Below, piece after piece: positions 15,090-17,733 of a DNA stretch of 17,733 nucleotides. The stretch's first letter is position 1. Every line of letters starts with the position of its first letter. Position numbers and translations under genes: made by a program. The stretch comes from Candidatus Hodarchaeota archaeon (GTDB taxonomy: Archaea; Asgardarchaeota; Heimdallarchaeia; Hodarchaeales; Hodarchaeaceae), in NCBI GenBank assembly GCA_016839665.1, contig JAEOTU010000214.1, forward strand, positions 1-17,733, given 5' to 3'. The notes beneath the pieces were generated by a model. That model did no database searches and had not been told where the DNA came from. It saw nothing but the letters and a program-made list of their open reading frames with translations.

Positions 15090-15099
15090 ATAAATTTAT
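15090..15099 (+). promoter_or_regulatory. TATA box of the HTH/B-box regulator gene
   Basis: ATAAATTTAT is centred about 35 bases before ATG 15130. No Shine-Dalgarno sequence is present, so a short or absent leader is likely. The 150-base divergent region (14980-15129) would also carry the permease promoter, which I cannot place with confidence. Confidence 0.35.
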
Positions 15100-15129
15100 T
15101 AATTCTTCAGAAATTATCAATAAAATGAG

Positions 15130-15726
15130 ATGGGTCTGAAAGAATACAAATCAATTTTTGAGGCATTAGATAATGAAAGACGTTTAGAACTCTACGATCA
15201 TATTCTAAAGAAAATTTTTGTATCTAAAAGTGAACTAGCCAAGAAATTTGAACTTAGTCGTGCGAGTCTGAACCATCACTTAAAAATTATGATCAATGCT
15301 AACATTATATATGAAAAGGGATTGATTCTCGATGGGAGAAAACAGTTTTTTATTATTCCTGCTGTTAAACTTTATCCAGAAAGACTTATTGAACATTTGG
15401 CTACATCTAATCTGGTTGATCGGCTAGATGTTTGGACAAAAAAGAATCTAACTATTGAAACTTGGCGAATACTAAGAGAAGATCTCTCTGGGACTGGTAT
15501 CCCTAAAAACGTTATTGATGCCGTTGAATCCCGCTTATTTCCAACTTTGGGAAAAACTGGTCCAGCCATTCGAGAGTATTGCTACATCTGTCGCACTCAC
15601 GGAGCCCAAGTATCATGCAATATCTGTAAAAACCTAATATGCAAGATTCATACTCACCAAATCAAGCGAACAGAACTTGAAAGTATAATTTTGTGCCCAA
15701 ATTGCGTGGAGAAGTTTTTTGGATAA
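15130..15726 (+). CDS. ArsR-like winged-helix regulator with C-terminal B-box/RING-like zinc module
   Basis: A 198-residue protein. Residues 1-80 form an ArsR-type domain: IFEALDNERRLELYDHILKK, then VSKSELAKKFELSRASLNHH as the helix-turn-helix, and a wing around LDGRKQFFIIPA. A helical linker (about 85-145) follows. Residues 151-192 carry regularly spaced metal ligands: Cys151/Cys154, Cys163/Cys166, Cys171 with His174 and His176, and Cys189/Cys192. This fits two zinc ions in a B-box/RING-like cross-brace. DNA binding by the N-terminus and protein contact or metal sensing by the C-terminus are inferred. ATG 15130 is chosen; the ATG at 15125 is in another frame and hits a stop at once. Divergent placement next to the permease gene (12073-14979) suggests it controls that gene. 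Its end lies 13 bases from the convergent lipase gene. Confidence 0.85.
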   Translation: MGLKEYKSIFEALDNERRLELYDHILKKIFVSKSELAKKFELSRASLNHHLKIMINANIIYEKGLILDGRKQFFIIPAVKLYPERLIEHLATSNLVDRLDVWTKKNLTIETWRILREDLSGTGIPKNVIDAVESRLFPTLGKTGPAIREYCYICRTHGAQVSCNICKNLICKIHTHQIKRTELESIILCPNCVEKFFG

Positions 15727-15739
15727 ATTCCCAAGAAAA

Positions 15740-16798
15740 TTAATTTGGCTGACAATCTTTGCTTAGGTTGTCTTCCTCGGAATACTTTTCTCCTTGTAGC
15801 CAATCATCTAAGTATGAATAGGATTTTTGATGATGAGGATCATTGATTAGCTGGTCATGACCAACACCATTTAAAACCACCTTAGTCCGTGTGAATAACG
15901 GTAGATCTACTTGAATGGCGAGCGATGAGAAAATATTAGAAAATCTATTTTCAGCAGAAGCACTATGAAATTCGATTAATCCATCATGAATCCCTCCCAG
16001 AAGTCCTTGGGCAAGAAATGCGATAGGATGATTACATATTCCAGCAATTGTATACCATTCAATTCCTTCTGAATAATTACCAGGATCAGTGTTTAGTGTT
16101 CGAAGAAAAGAACTACTTGGATCTATTGAATTAAGTATCGGACTATACCATCTATCTCCAAAAAATGCATCTATAACTTCCAATAACGGTACATTAACAA
16201 ATTGGATACCTGTATGAGGGGTGCCTAAGGTTATTACTCTTGAGATATTAATTCCCTGATTTTCTAACTGTTCTCGATAAAGGCGAAGCATCTCCCTTGT
16301 TATCAAACCCCCAAGGCTGTGGGCAACAATATCAATCTGTGCTTCAGAATGGTGCTCATTAGCAAGTTTCATACAGAAATCATTTGCATAATCGGAGATA
16401 TTGTATTTCTCATGGATCTCATGCTTAGTTAGCCCCTCAGATTGGCCCCTTTCAAAATAATCAAAGTACTGATATGACGCATAACGATCAAGTAAATTCT
16501 TACCCATTAGATAAGTTACCAAATCATCAAATTGCGAATTCTTTCCATTATAACCATGGACAAAATAGACATGAGTATTAATTGGATTATTACTATCTAT
16601 TTGTGTTGTGAGAAGATCTATTGATGTTCTAGATGTGGACTGATTCTTCGTCCTTTGAGGTATAGTAAAACACTCTATGCTCAGTAAAGGGAATTTTATA
16701 GGAGATAATGAAAGAGTTATTAAGAAAATAATAAGAAACGCAAGATATTTGGATTTTAAAGGTGATTTCCATTTTAAAGATATGTCAAATTGAGTCAG
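15740..16798 (-). CDS. Secreted alpha/beta-hydrolase lipase; no canonical start codon
   Basis: The frame encodes a lipase with a full triad. Numbered from a CTG at 16798, the oxyanion segment YFVHGYNG is at about 78-85, nucleophile Ser161 lies in VAHSLGG, then come LGTPHTG, Asp272 in HDGLIEFHSA and His314 in GVGHDQL. The protein would hydrolyse lipid or other esters outside the cell. Upstream of a TTG at 16522, which would remove the essential HG segment, the frame stays open and encodes a signal peptide (KSKYLAFLIIFLITLSLSP) and a Ser/Thr/Gln linker. The frame is open from a TAA at 16820-16822. No ATG, GTG or TTG occurs in frame before the signal peptide; the best candidate is CTG at 16798, about 30 bases downstream of the predicted transcription start. 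A single-base frameshift or assembly error near the 5' end is equally possible. Confidence 0.8.
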   Translation of the reverse strand: MTQFDISLKWKSPLKSKYLAFLIIFLITLSLSPIKFPLLSIECFTIPQRTKNQSTSRTSIDLLTTQIDSNNPINTHVYFVHGYNGKNSQFDDLVTYLMGKNLLDRYASYQYFDYFERGQSEGLTKHEIHEKYNISDYANDFCMKLANEHHSEAQIDIVAHSLGGLITREMLRLYREQLENQGINISRVITLGTPHTGIQFVNVPLLEVIDAFFGDRWYSPILNSIDPSSSFLRTLNTDPGNYSEGIEWYTIAGICNHPIAFLAQGLLGGIHDGLIEFHSASAENRFSNIFSSLAIQVDLPLFTRTKVVLNGVGHDQLINDPHHQKSYSYLDDWLQGEKYSEEDNLSKDCQPN

Positions 16799-16849
16799 AG
16801 TTCTCGTATTCTCACCACATTATCAGACAATGATTCCTTCATGTACTGA

Positions 16850-16875
16850 ATATATATTTGCGTAACTTCCGCAAA
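16850..16875 (-). promoter_or_regulatory. TATA box and adjoining dyad operator of the lipase gene
   Basis: The minus strand reads TTTGCG-N7-CGCAAA (16857-16875, perfect 6-bp arms), running directly into AAATATATATTC (16850-16859). The dyad covers the BRE position and the upstream edge of the TATA box, where a bound dimer would block TBP/TFB. Predicted initiation is near 16829. Confidence 0.45.
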
Positions 16876-16920
16876 TGGCAATATTTAAACATTTACAAAG
16901 GGGTAAAAGATAATCTAAAA

Positions 16921-16940
16921 GTGGAAAAAGAGAAAGATGC
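16921..16940 (-). terminator. Pyrimidine-tract terminator after the partial FtsX permease
   Basis: On the minus strand, downstream of the stop codon at 16953, the sequence CTTTCTCTTTTTCC forms a T-rich tract of the archaeal terminator type, placed before the lipase promoter. Confidence 0.4.
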
Positions 16941-16952
16941 AGAAAGCAGATC

Positions 16953-17733
16953 TTATCCAATGATTCTACTTACTGTCTCTTCTGAGATAGATGTCTGGAA
17001 TAGTGATCGGAGTGAGAGATAAGTGGCTAAGACAATGCCAAAAAAAACATTCAAAACTGATAAGATAACGCTTAAGGGACTGATTTCCAATACAAATACA
17101 ACTCCATATTCAGCTGCCCACTCAAAGATGAAATTCGCTAAAAAAGTACCAGTGAAGAATCCAATAAAAATACCACTAAGACTCGCAATGATTAACTCTA
17201 ACAACACAGTTCCGAAAATCTCTCGGTTTGAAACTCCTAACGCACGAAAGTTAACAAAATCATATTTTCTTTCTGAGATAGAAATTGAAACGACTGAAAC
17301 AGCAATAGCTACGCCTACAATTAATCCTGCTGACATTCCCCCGATAAGAAATGAGTATCCTATTGTCATTCCTTCTTTTACAGATTTCTCCAGTTCGCTT
17401 TTGATGACTATTTCTTGGACATTCGGATTCTCAGAAAGTGCTTCTTCAATTTGCCCTGAATTAGTCGTATGAATATATATACCGTTTGCATAATCTGTAT
17501 CGTCAATCCCAGCCAACCATCGAGCAGTGTCAATTGAGGTATATAATCGACCACCAGTGAATTCATAGAGTATGTTCTCAACTTCTAAAGGTTGGACATT
17601 ATCATTAATATCTATTATTTTTAGAAATCCTCCCTTTTTGACATTAAATTTAGTAGCCAAGTCTTTTGTAATCACTACATTCTTATATTCTGGAACTCCT
17701 CCAGTATCGAAATTCCTACTTTGTGTCATTGGA
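16953..17733 (-). CDS. FtsX-type ABC transporter permease, C-terminal part (runs off right edge)
   Basis: The frame is open to the right window edge, so the true start lies outside; the Met at 17729 is internal. The visible 260 codons hold the end of an extracytoplasmic MacB-like core domain and then a complete FtsX module. Helix 1 contains FLIGGMSAGLIVGVAIAVSV, the cytoplasmic loop SERKYDFVNFRALGVSNREI is the family hallmark, helix 2 contains LLELIIASLSGIFIGFFTG, and helices 3 and 4 run through about 210-245 before the C-terminal SEETVSRIIG. Such permeases work with an MacB/LolD-like ATPase, which may lie further right. It is not a close repeat of the 968-residue permease, since the loop and C-terminal sequences differ, but it belongs to the same family. 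Confidence 0.88.
   Translation of the reverse strand, partial: PMTQSRNFDTGGVPEYKNVVITKDLATKFNVKKGGFLKIIDINDNVQPLEVENILYEFTGGRLYTSIDTARWLAGIDDTDYANGIYIHTTNSGQIEEALSENPNVQEIVIKSELEKSVKEGMTIGYSFLIGGMSAGLIVGVAIAVSVVSISISERKYDFVNFRALGVSNREIFGTVLLELIIASLSGIFIGFFTGTFLANFIFEWAAEYGVVFVLEISPLSVILSVLNVFFGIVLATYLSLRSLFQTSISEETVSRIIG

Noticed and set aside
1..17733. CRISPR arrays, insertion sequences, tRNA or rRNA genes.
   Set aside because: No regularly spaced repeats, transposase motifs, tRNA TpsiC-like segments or rRNA signatures were seen on either strand.

Overview
The window is an AT-rich archaeal chromosome segment. A tailed archaeal histone, TATA boxes about 25-30 bases upstream of short or leaderless starts, pyrimidine-tract terminators instead of clear hairpin terminators, an ArsR-like winged helix fused to a B-box-like zinc module, a tandem roadblock/longin-like protein, a TPR protein and tandem FtsX-type permeases together suggest an Asgard (Promethearchaeati) archaeon. 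This assignment is an inference from gene content, since no rRNA or tRNA was recognised.

Layout. 1-802 (minus) is the 5' part of a nitronate monooxygenase/2-nitropropane dioxygenase-type flavoenzyme, which runs off the left edge and is missing from simple ATG-based calls because its start is TTG. 1115-1348 (plus) is the histone. 1570-1956 (plus) is a small unknown protein and faces a 42-residue mini-gene (1970-2098, minus) with its own promoter. 2351-3436 (minus) is a TPR protein, divergent from a two-gene unit made of a winged-helix regulator and a CPBP-like membrane protein (3776-5287, plus). The 513-base gap that follows holds a candidate structured RNA (about 5472-5567) with its own TATA box.

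5801-6871 (plus) is a two-domain roadblock/longin-like cytosolic protein. It ends tail-to-tail, with overlapping stop codons, against a minus-strand operon: two tandem secreted, membrane-anchored beta-helix (NosD-like) paralogues (9577-11688 and 7391-9538) followed by a translationally overlapping PIN-domain protein (6868-7404). Between this operon and the next minus-strand gene lies a decayed fragment of a radical-SAM sulfatase-maturase-type gene (11776-11989), which retains the CxxxCxxC cluster motif.

12073-14979 (minus) is a large FtsX/MacB-type permease divergent from an ArsR-HTH/B-box regulator (15130-15726, plus). 15740-16798 (minus) is a secreted lipase whose reading frame clearly extends to a signal peptide but has no ATG, GTG or TTG start. 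16953-17733 (minus) is the C-terminal part of a second FtsX-type permease running off the right edge.

Taken together the right two thirds are dominated by cell-surface functions (beta-helix proteins, permeases, lipase) with local winged-helix regulators. The most unusual items are the candidate switch-like RNA, the radical-SAM relic, the start-less lipase with a dyad abutting its TATA box, and the beta-helix paralogues that share a nearly invariant cytoplasmic tail.
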